In this document: positions 19,741-31,330 of the stretch, one piece after another
Layout of the letters: each line of letters opens with the position of its first letter
Numbering within the stretch: the first letter of the stretch is position 1
Source: Homalodisca vitripennis
Lineage: Eukaryota > Arthropoda > Insecta > Hemiptera > Cicadellidae
Length of the DNA stretch: 64,000 nucleotides
Direction: 5' to 3'
NCBI RefSeq assembly: GCF_021130785.1
Contig: NC_060215.1
Span: 119,994,501 to 120,058,500 of the forward strand
Program-made: the position numbers and the translations under genes
The notes under the pieces: generated by a model
The model's database searches: none
What the model saw: the letters and a program-made list of their open reading frames with translations, nothing else
What the model was told of the DNA's origin: nothing

Positions 19741-22687
19741 CTTACAAATGTCCAGCGCCGTCGATAAACAAAATTAACGCACTGGATCTCGATAAAAGTA
19801 CCGGACAAACACTGGTAATACAATTCACCGGTAATAACGGCGAAACAACATAAATTAGACGCAGCCATATATACGCAGTCAAACTTCAGCAGACCAGGTC
19901 TGCCACTTTGACTGCGTTTAAGTAGCATTTAAGTAGCGAATGCATTTAAGCGAATATCATTTGACTGAATGCATTTAAGTAGCGAGTACTTAATTGAATT
20001 GTCATTGTACGCGTTATTATTGTTTAAAAACCTCTTTTCACCATAAAAGCATAGTTAATAAAACTTTGTTCCCTTTCTTGTTTCTAAATTTACCATGGTA
20101 CTGGCAAAGAATTAGGAAGAGCTTACAAAACTTAAAGTTTTAAATAAACCTGTGCCTACAAAAGATTATGACATTTTTAATTCAAAACCACCTTGAAAAA
20201 TGATGAATTTGATGTTTCTAAATTAATTTTTAATTTGTATTAAATGTTCATAATATATATTTATTAAATTAGTTGTGAAAATTTTAAGTATAGAAAAATA
20301 AATGTAATTATTGTTTTGTCGCATTTAAAGAAAACTCAATGGAAAATATTATAATCTTACATGTTCTCAATTCCTTCTTGTGTCCTTGTTTTCAATGTGG
20401 CTATCTAAACTTGAACATCAATAAAAGGCATCCGGCTTAAGTTGTTAATAAGTTGTTTGTTGCGATAAGGAGTTTAAAATCATAAAACATGTAATTTGGG
20501 TCAAGCGTAACAATGCAAAGAAAATAACATGGTCATAAAGCATGTCAGGAATAGATAAGATCCTTCGCTTACTGCCCCTAGGCTTCATAAATAAGATAGA
20601 AATTACACTAAATTCAGAATATGCTAATTCTTATGCATCTTAATTTGAATTCCAACAATAATTGTATTACTTTAAAAAACCTATGAAAAACCAGCTTTAA
20701 AATTAAATTATTAAATTAAATTTTTGCAACTCTTTCACCTTTCTAAAAACGACTATCTTAATTTCACTTTTAGAACCTAACTGTCATTAAGGTTAATATT
20801 TCAATAAAATTATTAAAAACAATTCAAATTCCATTTCGAAATTCTACCTATATCAGTATATATAGATAAAATATGGACGCAATGGTATGTAGTGTAAGTT
20901 ACAGTTAAAGTATCAATTAATTATAAGTTTATTACTAGTCTTTAAGATATTTCAATTAATTTATTATAACTTGATTCCTTTTCGAAATCTGCATATTATT
21001 CGCAGGAAGGCTTTAAAAATAAAGGCATTTTAATTTCATTGAATAACTACACACTCCGAACAAACAAATTTCAAAAATATAAAAGTAATAAATTAAAATG
21101 TAAACCCTTGCTAATGATAAATAATGTAGATTTTTTACCAGAGAGAGGAAATCGCAATCAACCAAAATATTCAGTATTATCCACTTGTAAGATATATGCA
21201 TTGATTCCTATCTTATTTAAACAAAGCAATTACATACTACCTGAGCATTCCCTACTATGAAAAATTTAAAAAGTGTTTAATTTTTAATTTTTTAATTTTA
21301 TTATAACCTGCAGATACAGTTTTTGTTTAGTTATGAAAAGTTTAGACCGTTAAGGGAAAGACCAGATATAAAATTAAATCTTTTTTTTCCGCTCAGTTTC
21401 TTGTTAAAGTAAAATAATAACTATGAATATTTAGAAAAATGTTTTTTATAATATCATTAAGCTGTAATTTAAACATTTCATTAATTTAAGGCAGTTCTAT
21501 CAAGTCACTGATTAATTTAAACTTGGTGCGGAAAACTATTATTCATGCGTATCCTGTATGTGCTTGAATGCTACAACCGTTGAATCATGTTCAGAATTAA
21601 TAAAAACCGCCGGCGAGAGAATAAAAAACACCACGCTCTGTTACCACTTGAAGCGTTGAGGGCGTGATAAAAGGGTGTAAATCAATCATTTTATATTAAT
21701 AATTATATTAATTAATAAATTTTATATTGTTGGTCAAGAAGGGAATACTCCGAATCACAAGATGTTATGATCAGAGGGTGGACTTAGTTTAGTTTATTCA
21801 CCAGCTTTGATTAACTGTTTCTAGACTATTATAATATATGACTTAAATAGCCATTTATATATTACTGCTATAATAATGGTATTAATCAAATATGCATATG
21901 TTGGCATAATCAGATATGACATGTTGACAAACCCTAACCCCCGAAAGCCCCCTGGTTACTTAATTAAGACATATTAAAATTACGGCATACTTCACAAAAA
22001 GACTAAAATAAAATAAAATAAATGATTAGAATAATTGTACTTCCCTTCACTGCTGCTACTGCTCGGCGAGCGATTATTATACCCTGTCTCGTCTCGACTC
22101 ACGGACGACCTTTGCTCATGTAACGTCCACTCGGCTTATGGCACGGTGAAAAGAAAACATCCTGGCTAGCGCCACAGCTATATTACATGTAGTTAACACT
22201 TTCACTTTAATTGTAGGCAGGGTGGGTCTGATTCCACATAATAGTGTATTGGGCGTTAGCGATTCGTCGTATTTAACTTCTTAGTTACAGAAAACGTGCA
22301 TTTAACATTAATATTGTAATTTTACATTTATATCTGTACATAAATAAAACATAAAATGGTTATTATTTTAATAACTAAATTAATATTCCTTTTAAAACTA
22401 ATGAAAATACAACGACTCGTATTTATTACATGTTGATTTTTGAATTTTTTGTATTCTGTATTTTTTGTGGTGTATTGATGATAAAGACCAATCCAACCAG
22501 GATTCTCAAACACCCTGTATTACACACATTGACTTGCAACACTAATAAAGGTGGCGTCAACTTACCCAGTGATGTAGGTGGCATGAAGAATTAGAACCAG
22601 AAGCTTTATGCCAATCCTATCCTTATGGTTTTTTAAGTAAACTTGTTGGTAATAAATTCTTTTTTTAATAGCCATTAACAGTTATTT

Positions 22688-22727
<40 letters not shown>

Positions 22728-23283
22728 ATAGCCAGGTTAATAACACTCTCAGTAAGTAAGCCAGTTATATGTATAAATTCTGTTACCTTCCATTTGGCGC
22801 TTAAAATTAAAATACCTTCAGACGCTTATGGAACTTAGAGAATAATGAATATTATAGTGGCTGAAACTTACCTTATTGTTTAAAATATTTTCACTGTAAT
22901 TTCTTTAAATCAGTTTAAAGATTGATGCATTAAGAACAAAACTAAAACAAATGTTATAAATCATGCAAATTTTCTGAATGTATATAATACCAAATGTTTT
23001 CGCATAGGTTATACAATTCGAAAGGATAATAAGATATCAAACTATACATAATCAGCAATGAAATTTGAAACAATGAATGATACAAATAGTTTTTGTACCA
23101 TTAATCTTTCTTAGTTTTTATAATGACAATATATACATTATTAGTGTGCTTTACTTGCACTAACATTTTGCGATAGTGAACCATTACAAATAACTCAGCA
23201 CCCAGATGAATGTCCGTGGCAAATAAAAACCTTGTACTAGGTACACCTTGTTCTAAATCATTTATTCTTTTCCAATCACACAG
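19741..23283. other. AT-rich DNA without recognisable genes
   Basis: Short open frames here are not convincing. A (TA)n tract lies at 22691-22721. A stretch of higher GC at about 21930-22260 has no coding motif. Confidence 0.5.
22691..22721. repeat. (TA)n microsatellite
   Basis: About 15 perfect TA units. Confidence 0.95.
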
Positions 23284-23589
23284 GTAGCGCCGAGACCAGA
23301 AATGGCATTATTACTTGGACTAACAATTTGTTTTGCTCTAGTGCTCTCTATTCATGATTTGGCAAATTCTACTCGTTACTTACCAACTGTTAAAGCTGCT
23401 TCTCTTTGTATTTCGATCTTCATTTTGAATAATAATAATACTATTGAGATCTTGAATATATGCATTAAAACAATCTCATATGGATATGATTACAGATCAT
23501 GTCAGTTGAATTTTCTTCTTTTACTTGTAAACAGTAACAACACCTACTTTAATTGTATCGTAAAACAGGAAAATCCCTGCAATTTATCT
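23284..23589 (+). CDS. candidate first coding exon of a small secreted or membrane protein
   Basis: An ATG at 23302 in good context (AGAAATGG) opens 96 codons. The N-terminus MALLLGLTICFALVLSIHDL has the form of a signal peptide (hydrophobic core, then polar residues). Further segments are Asn- and Cys-containing (about five Cys after the signal, and NNT/NNNT glycosylation-type sites) with a second hydrophobic stretch. A pyrimidine-rich tract ending CACAG (23279-23283) gives an acceptor and GTAAGT at 23590 a perfect donor. The exon would carry 18 bp of 5' UTR and end in phase 0. No downstream exon was found and no family is recognised, so it may be chance. Confidence 0.27.
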
Positions 23590-23945
23590 GTAAGTTAATA
23601 TTATCTCGTACAATAATTATGCATATTTGATAAGATAATTCAACATTACAGTCACACATGAAATATTTGGCTAAGATATTAGTATATTCTTTACAACAAA
23701 GTTTTCATATTGACAGGAATTGCTATTGTTACCCAGATAAATGGCCAGAACAAGGATAAACAGGGGAATGTTCTTTCTTGAAAATGATCCAAGTTCCATA
23801 ATCATCCTATTGCCCTTTTCCGACCTATAAAAACTTAAACTCGACAACAGTTATTTCATATATTTAGTGAATAAGTTAGGTAAATATAACATAAGTTATA
23901 ACGCGATACGGTATGTGGTATACTGTTAATTAAAACTTATAGAAA

Positions 23946-23948
<3 letters not shown>

Positions 23949-24006
<58 letters not shown>
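23949..24006. repeat. (TA)n microsatellite
   Basis: Nearly 30 TA units, then a short imperfect tail. Confidence 0.95.
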
Positions 24007-24015
<9 letters not shown>

Positions 24016-24189
24016 AAATATTCAATAACAAGATCATAATTTCTTTAGTCTCACAATGAGGGTATCAACATAATTTACCTTTAGTTACCCAGGAGATAAA
24101 CTATACTGTTAAATACTATATAAAATATTATAAAAATACTCTTAAATCTTTGTCCTGGAATTCTGCAATATAAAGTGTCTCCCACTTTA

Positions 24190-24329
24190 AATAATTTATG
24201 ATTCCTATTGCGTCCTTTTAGTTTAGAATTCCGTTTATGTTGCTTCGTTAAATTCAATAATACATCAGCCACTCGTTTACACTCATTAACACAGACTTTT
24301 TGTGTTGTGCCATTACATTTAGTCCCCAT
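24190..24329 (-). pseudogene. possible retroelement integrase C-terminal fragment
   Basis: An open minus-strand segment contains LNLTKQHKRNSKLKG, then HKLFKVGDTLYCRIPG. The F-K-V-G-D-x-(L/V)-x-x-R-x-P pattern is typical of integrase C-terminal ends in LTR retrotransposons. No catalytic core lies upstream, so this is at best a small remnant and could be coincidental. Confidence 0.25.
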
Positions 24330-24429
24330 TTTAACATCTATTCATTACAGGGATTGTCATTTAATAAAAGTTAAAAACTCGAATATTTACAACCGTTGCA
24401 ATATTCACACATTGAACATTTTTTAAATA

Positions 24430-27400
24430 TATTGTCTTCTAATGATTGTAAAATTTTTCTGAATTACTTTTTCTGAGTAGAAGCAACCAGTTGAATTTCG
24501 AGTAGCTTCTTTACATTTGTCATGGTTTTATTTATTCCAAAATGGCATACAAACCTTTTTGACGAAAAAATTTAAAAATTGTTTTGAATAAATTCCTTTT
24601 GTAACTGACTTACTTTTCCTTGTATTGGCAATAAAAAGGTATTTTCATTTCAATAAAAATGATTAATTTTCTCTCCCCCTTTTTTATCCGTTTTGATTTT
24701 TATAGACAATAGCTATGATTCAATCGTTGATACATCTACATACAATGGTTCTTATTTACAATCACATGAGTTCTGTACATTATTTACACTTACAAGTTCA
24801 CTTAATACTAAGTTTAAATCAGAATTTTTAGAACATTTTTGTAATAATCAATCAATCAATTTCATTTCTTCACTGTGAACAGACTTGTAACATAATCCAC
24901 TGTAATATTTTGTTCAGTTTTGATGTACTGCGAATTAAAATGTAAAAAGTCAATTGTTTCTACGCACCTCCCCAGTTAACCACGTTTGTTGTGGTGCGAC
25001 AATACCGAACTCAGTGCACTATTGCCAGTGATGAGATTGAAGCTACGCAATCCTAGTTCTTCCCTGGATTTATTAATGGAACACACAACTGAAAATGCCT
25101 TCACATAAATTTCTTTAATAACAGGAAATCACCATCATCTGAACTATTCATTTTTATAAATCTTCTGAGAAATCTGTGTTTTATGTTTGGATTTTTACGA
25201 ACTTCCCCTCCTTACAAGTGTTTTTTGAACATGGGTAAATCAAGGTGTTAAACTGTTATTGTACTAGACCGAGTTTGCATTGGCTAATATTTCAATCTAC
25301 ATTCATTTGCAAAATATCAAGTTTTACCACGCCTCTAAAATGTTATTGCGCTCTAACACTTACTTATTAACATTATTTTTAGGCTCTCTATTCCAGCTAG
25401 AACTGTTGAAATTTTCTCTGATAATCTGAAAATTCCTCTGTTTTGAATTATAAAGGTATTAGGATTTTTCATAAGCACTAGTCTATTCCTAGTTTCAGGA
25501 TTTCAGCAAAATTTACTTAAGAAAATAATTTATTTGTCAGATAAATAATCAGATAGCAAAATAGCCCATTTCTTGATGACGAGTACATAATTATTTAAAG
25601 ATTCATAAAAGTTCTGGGGACGGTGAATTTTTCAAATCTTTATTATTAGCTGTACGAGTAAGGGATGGCAGTTGTTAACAAGGATTCACTAACCAGACTA
25701 CTACTTACATTCTGGCTCTTAAGTTCCAAAATTTTGGCTAATCGGAGTCCCTGACAATAGGCTAAATAAATCTCAACTATTTCACACAACAAACAAAGTC
25801 AATACATTTCATTTCCGTTTTAATTTATTACATTATACTAATGTAGTCTTACAGTTCGAGTACAATTAATCAATCAGTAACCATTAACATCTTTATAATG
25901 TTATAGTGAATTAGGCAATTTCATATACCCTATAGCCTTTTGTTCAGTTACAATTAATATTTCATTATAAGTTTCTTGATCTATCTTTGGACCCACTGAA
26001 ACATTTTTATTTTGAACTTCTCCCATTTTGGCCTCTAGATTACTTTCGGAATCTTTTTTTATTCTTTCATCCCCCATGTTCTGATCCACATTTGTCCCTT
26101 CTATTTTACCCTTCATATTTTTTCATATCCGTAAAATACTATCGACAGATCTATTTGCATCCTTATCTAACTTAAATAAACGTTTCAAATTGTTCAACCG
26201 ATCCTTCTAATGTGTTATTTTTATTACGCATCTCATTAATTCCACATTATTTTCATCTCGTACCAAAAACTCTTCGTACCACGTGTGTCACGACTGTTTC
26301 TGTTGGTACAGATTCAAGTTAAAACTGCAATGTAACAGTATTTCACCCAAAAATATTTACTAAGAACTTAAAATCTTGATGTAATTACTTTATTCTAACT
26401 GTCGTATAAATTCCTATTGCAAGTAACCATTAACTAATATTAACATTTTAAACTTTACTTGAACAATTCTTACAACAACATTTACTCATTTGAAAAGTTG
26501 CGTTAATTATTTAATGATATCCAAATTTTCTCAATCACTTTTTTATGAATATAACACAATAACCATTATAAGACAGAGCTAACATTAGTGGACATGAATC
26601 CTCCATATAAAAATCGTAATTCGTCTATATAATTTCTTCTTACGCAAATCCCATGCAGATTTGTAGATGAAAAGATAAACCAGAAAATAACACCGCTATA
26701 CACTCAAAATAATGTCAAGATACGCGTGTTGGAGGTTTTCATACTCAACCCCTGTAGCAAATTCTACAATAACAATATATTTTTATTTAAAACTTTGGAA
26801 ACATGAAATTCGAGAATTTGAAAACATGGCTTGTTGGTAGTAAGGTGGTTTATTCGCTATTATGTCATGCAAAAAGCGGCAGTGTGAACAGTATGAGTAT
26901 ATCTAACAATAATAATGACTGTTCATGTTTTAGTAATACAAGAGAAAGTTTAATATACTTTTTATGGCTAAAATTACCTATAAATCTTGGGATATTTAAT
27001 TTGAATTGCTTGTACAATTATTGTAATAACTATTTATTATCAATATAATAAACTATGTAGATTTGAGAGAATTACAGCTTTTATAATTTAAAATATGTGT
27101 GAAAAAATTGAGAGTTTAAAATTGTCTAGACGAAGCAGTTCGTTTTGTACGGTTATCTTTAACATCATGGTTATAAATAATTCTTGATAAAATAATTCCA
27201 TAAATATTTGCTATTGTACTTTAATTTATTTGAGTATTGAATATTGTTCTTTGGTAAATCGATACAATCTTTTAAAACTCCTCTTTTTCATTAGAGTAAC
27301 AGAATTTAAATGTAAGTATACTATTTAATCCCACCAGATAACGTTGTTTGCCACTCTTAAGTATTGGTTGAAATGAAATTTAAGTTAAATATCACATAAA

Positions 27401-27490
27401 ATATGTATTAAAACTGGTTTCTTTTGCTTTTTTATTTCATGTTATTTTATATAAATAAAATAAATTGTTCTTTGAATATTTGAGTTTTAG
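24430..27490. other. AT-rich DNA, no supported gene
   Basis: One hydrophilic minus-strand frame at 26116-25901 (charged, Glu/Asn/Lys-rich, ATG start) might be a gag-like scrap; I recognise no motif. The remainder shows no feature I can support. Confidence 0.45.

Positions 27491-27492
<2 letters not shown>

Positions 27493-27544
<52 letters not shown>
27493..27544. repeat. (TA)n microsatellite
   Basis: About 26 TA units. Confidence 0.95.
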
Positions 27545-27548
<4 letters not shown>

Positions 27549-27559
27549 CATATATTTCG

Positions 27560-29140
27560 TAACACTTCTTTACAAATTAGAAAACAGAACAGATGGCATT
27601 TACATAACACGTGTTTTATACTTATGTTCCATAGCGATAGTACATCTTTATTACTACCATAGAAGCAATAAAATTTATATTTAAAATCAAACAAAATTTG
27701 GTTTATTTACATATCAAAGCAAAACGTTCAAGTGTAGAATCAAGATGGATGAGAGGGTTGGAGTCTGGTTCTATGTGCTTCTATTTTGGCTCATCTTCCT
27801 TGTGGGGGGGGGTTCTTCATATACATTCAGGAAAGAAATATGAAGAAGGAATAAATATCTACTACAATGTAATATCTTATCCAAACTTGATAGGAAACAC
27901 ATGACTTGACAGTATAACTACATAATTCATGTGAAAACTTTGTGGAAATATATATCTCACATTAAACGTATTTATAATAATTGATGTAGTATTAATTCAA
28001 CAATATATTGTGTTTAATACTGTACCAATTTTATAGTTTAAATGATTGGAGTTGTAGGGTTGCCGTTAGATTGTACCATGCAAAGTCTGATTGGGGTTTA
28101 CCAAGTAAGGTTTACATGTGAATAAAAACATACTTCAATCTAGGGATAATGTGATAGGATTAAATTAGTAGATAATGTAATTGATCGCTTTAGGTACTTA
28201 GTGTGAACTTTCAAGTGCTTCTTGGAATTTTATATATATAACTAAACTTGGTTAAAAATGATCAAAAAGGGTTAAGTTTAATTTTGTGTGTTTACTTAAA
28301 AATACAATGTTTATAATCAAAGATAACAGTTACAATTATGGAGTTGTTACTTTGCGTGACCCTTTGTTTTATGAGATAGGTCCTAAGAAACCTTATATGT
28401 GAAATAAAAGAAGTATTTTCTCCATTATTTGATAATGGCCTTTGTAGAACTTTAATATAAAATGTGACTCACAAAATAGGTCAAAATTATAACAAAGTGA
28501 AAACACATTAACTTGGTCCAAATTAAAGCAAAATGTTCCGTAAACCATTGTTACGAAAATACATTAGTTAACCAAATAATAATTGGTAACCAAAATTCAA
28601 GGTTGCCACAATTCGAGATTAGTCATACTCACTTTAATGAAAATCATTTTGTGTGTGAAGTCATAATTGTAGAAGACTGAGAATTAACAGATAGGAAGTT
28701 AATGATTGACAAATGTTTGTCACAGTGCCAAAGTATGGTAAATTTTCTATTAATAGAAATTAATTTTTTAATAGTATTAAAATTTGTGAAATTTCTTAAA
28801 TAGGAGTGACACATTGTAGTTGGTTTTGTTTCTTTATGGGTTAGTCTCAGACTATGATTTTCAGCTAAAACGTATTGTAGACGTACTTCTCTTATAAAAT
28901 AAACGTAGGTGGAATTAACGAATTACTGCAGTTCTATAAATAATACTTTGCTTACGCTCTCACTCTCTGTACTTATTTTCGCCTGTACCTACGTCTATCC
29001 GCATAAATCCGATCGGTAGTATGCAAATTCCCAAATACAAATTGCTAAATCGTGTTTTGTAGATTATATATAACCTTATGGTTATATATAATATACCTTA
29101 AATGGTAAGAAAGCAACATTATAAATTGAGTATTATATGT
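27560..29140. other. AT-rich DNA, nothing recognised
   Basis: No motif-bearing frame or notable repeat was seen, apart from a run of nine G at 27804-27812. Confidence 0.45.
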
Positions 29141-29142
29141 AC

Positions 29143-29143
<1 letters not shown>

Positions 29144-29195
<52 letters not shown>
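29144..29195. repeat. (TA)n microsatellite
   Basis: About 26 TA units. Confidence 0.95.
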
Positions 29196-29203
<8 letters not shown>

Positions 29204-29375
29204 ATATGTCATATGTCATATAGTTTATATTTATGACTAAAGAGGGCTATAAGCCAGATTATAACGTAACAGTTTAAACAGAATAGGAAGAACAGATTTA
29301 TCGTTTTAGATTGGAAGAATATTCCTTCTCATCTTCATAGATTGTTCTTTATAATATCTATATAATGAAGAAGAT

Positions 29376-29716
29376 GAACATAATTCCAGAATGATAATTG
29401 TAAATGTGTTCTTCTCATCCCTCCTAAATTCTTTAGTCACTGTTTAGTTTTTAATCATTAATAATATATTAATTACTGGAATATAATTCCAGACTGCTAA
29501 ATGTAAGTCTGCTCTTCTCAATATATCTAAATTCTTTAGTTATTGTTTAGTTTTTACTCACTAATAATATTTAATTACTGGAATATAATTCCAGACTGCT
29601 AAATGTAAGTCTGCTCTTCTCAATATATCTAAATTCTTTAGTTATTGTTTAGTTTTTACTCACTAATAATATTTAATTACTGGAATATAATTCCAGACTG
29701 CTAAATGTAACTCTGC
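29376..29716. repeat. 102-bp tandem repeat, about 3.3 units
   Basis: The segment starting GGAATATAATTCCAG recurs at 29478, 29580 and 29682, exactly 102 bp apart. The two full inner units are almost identical, and a diverged unit precedes them from about 29376. Each unit contains the palindrome GGAATATAATTCC. Confidence 0.9.
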
Positions 29717-30065
29717 TCTCAATCAATCATATTTTTATTGCTTTCAAACAATTCTACATTGTATTTTCAAACGTCAATAAATAAATAATAATAATAAATA
29801 AATAAAGCTAAATATCCTGCAGTTTGCTATTCTAAGATTCATTCACTGCTCGCATACATACATTAAATTACATTCTCCCTATCATTCATACATTCGGTAC
29901 TAAGTTACGAAAAATTAGTGGTCCCAGCGGCGTAACATGAACTCATCTATAGAGTAAAACACTTCAGACACTAAAAGGTCCTTTAATCGAGCTTTATACA
30001 GGGTTGGATTGTTGACATTTTTTATGCTCTCAGGGAGATTATGAATTAATCTGACACCAGCTTGT
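29717..30065 (-). mobile_element. LINE-D: 3' end fragment
   Basis: The minus strand encodes VRLIHNLPESIKNV, then KARLKDLLVSEVFYSIDEF (30060-29935), the common C-terminus of CR1/Jockey-type RT proteins (family form: FNxLPxxIK, then FKxxLKxFL...AFYSIxEF). A 3' UTR follows, ending in AATAAAA and short GATT repeats at 29717-29735. It is a heavily 5'-truncated copy; the 3' end abuts the 102-bp array. Confidence 0.75.
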
Positions 30066-30114
30066 GAAGGAAGTTATTCAGATGCCAGTGTTCTCAGATT
30101 TATGTTAAGAAACC

Positions 30115-31330
30115 CTACCAACACGAGACTCTCGCACCTAGACTACCGTGTGTGTCATCTGTACGATATGACAACCCCAGGTTCTCGCTCCTAGACAATG
30201 TGTCTCAGATTTATGTTAAGAAACCCCACCAACACGAGACTCTCGCACCTGTACGAGACTACCGTGTGTGTCATCTGTACGATATGACAACCCCCAGGGT
30301 CTTGTTCCTAGACAGCGGTGTATCTCAGGCGTGTGATATGAAAATTTCAGGCTCTAACTCCACCACTGTGTTTCAAGTGTATGATATAGCAGGCCCATCT
30401 CACGGCCTATAAACTTACGTGTTTATAACCCCAAACTTCCGTTCCAAGACTACTGTGTGTGCCAAGTGTGTAATATGACAATCCCAGGCTCTCGTTTCTA
30501 GGCTACAGTGTGTCTCTGTTGAATATTATTATAACTTCAGGCTTCCGTTCCAAGACTACTGTGTGTGCCAGGTTTATGTTAACACATCCCAGACTCTCGC
30601 TGTAAGATATGACACGGGTATATGATATGAGAACTCTAGGATCTCGCTCTTATTCTCCTGTGTGTGTGTCAGCTATATTGTATGACAACCCTAAACTCCC
30701 GACTCTAGAGTTCTGTATGTGTCATATGTATGATATGACAACCGAACCTCTCCTTCCAACTCTACTGTGGATGTCAGGTATATGATATTAAAAACCCAGG
30801 CTCTTAGTCTTAAACTACTTAGTGTGTCAGGTAAATGATTCCATAATCCTTGGCTTCCGCTTCTTGACTAATGTGTGTGACAGAATAATAATACGTCAGG
30901 TGTGTGATTTTACAACCCCAGGCTACCATACCAAGACTATTGTGAATGTCAGGTATTTGATATGACAACCCCAAACTCCTGCCGTAACACCATCATTGTC
31001 ATGTTTGCGATAAGACGACCTCAGCCTCTCGCTTATGGTCTACCATATGTGTCAGGTGTATGATTTGACAGCTCTGTGATCTCGGTCTTACTTTAATGTG
31101 TGTGTAAGCTATATGATATGACAATCCCAGACTCACCCTCCTATACTAATGTGTGTCAATTTAATGATACGATAATACCAGGCTCCTGTTTCTAGACTTC
31201 TGTGTGTGTGTGTGTGTGTCATGTTTATGATCTGACAACCACAGGCTCTCCTTACTACACTACTACTTTTGTCAGGTTTATGATTTTGCAACCCCTCGGG
31301 TTCCACTCCTATACTACTGTATTTAAGATG
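30115..31330. repeat. diverged minisatellite, unit about 55-60 bp, about 20 copies
   Basis: Repeated elements are TGATATGACAACCCCAGGCT, CTCGCTCCTAGACTAC and TGTGTGTGTCAGGT in constant order. Copies differ by many substitutions and small indels, so the array is old. The two units at 30075-30300 share a longer near-duplicated block. Open frames within it are by-products of the repetition. Confidence 0.85.

Noticed and set aside
30152..30412. 86-codon frame in the 30-31 kb minisatellite
   Set aside because: It is confined to the repeat array; other units have stops or shifts in that frame.
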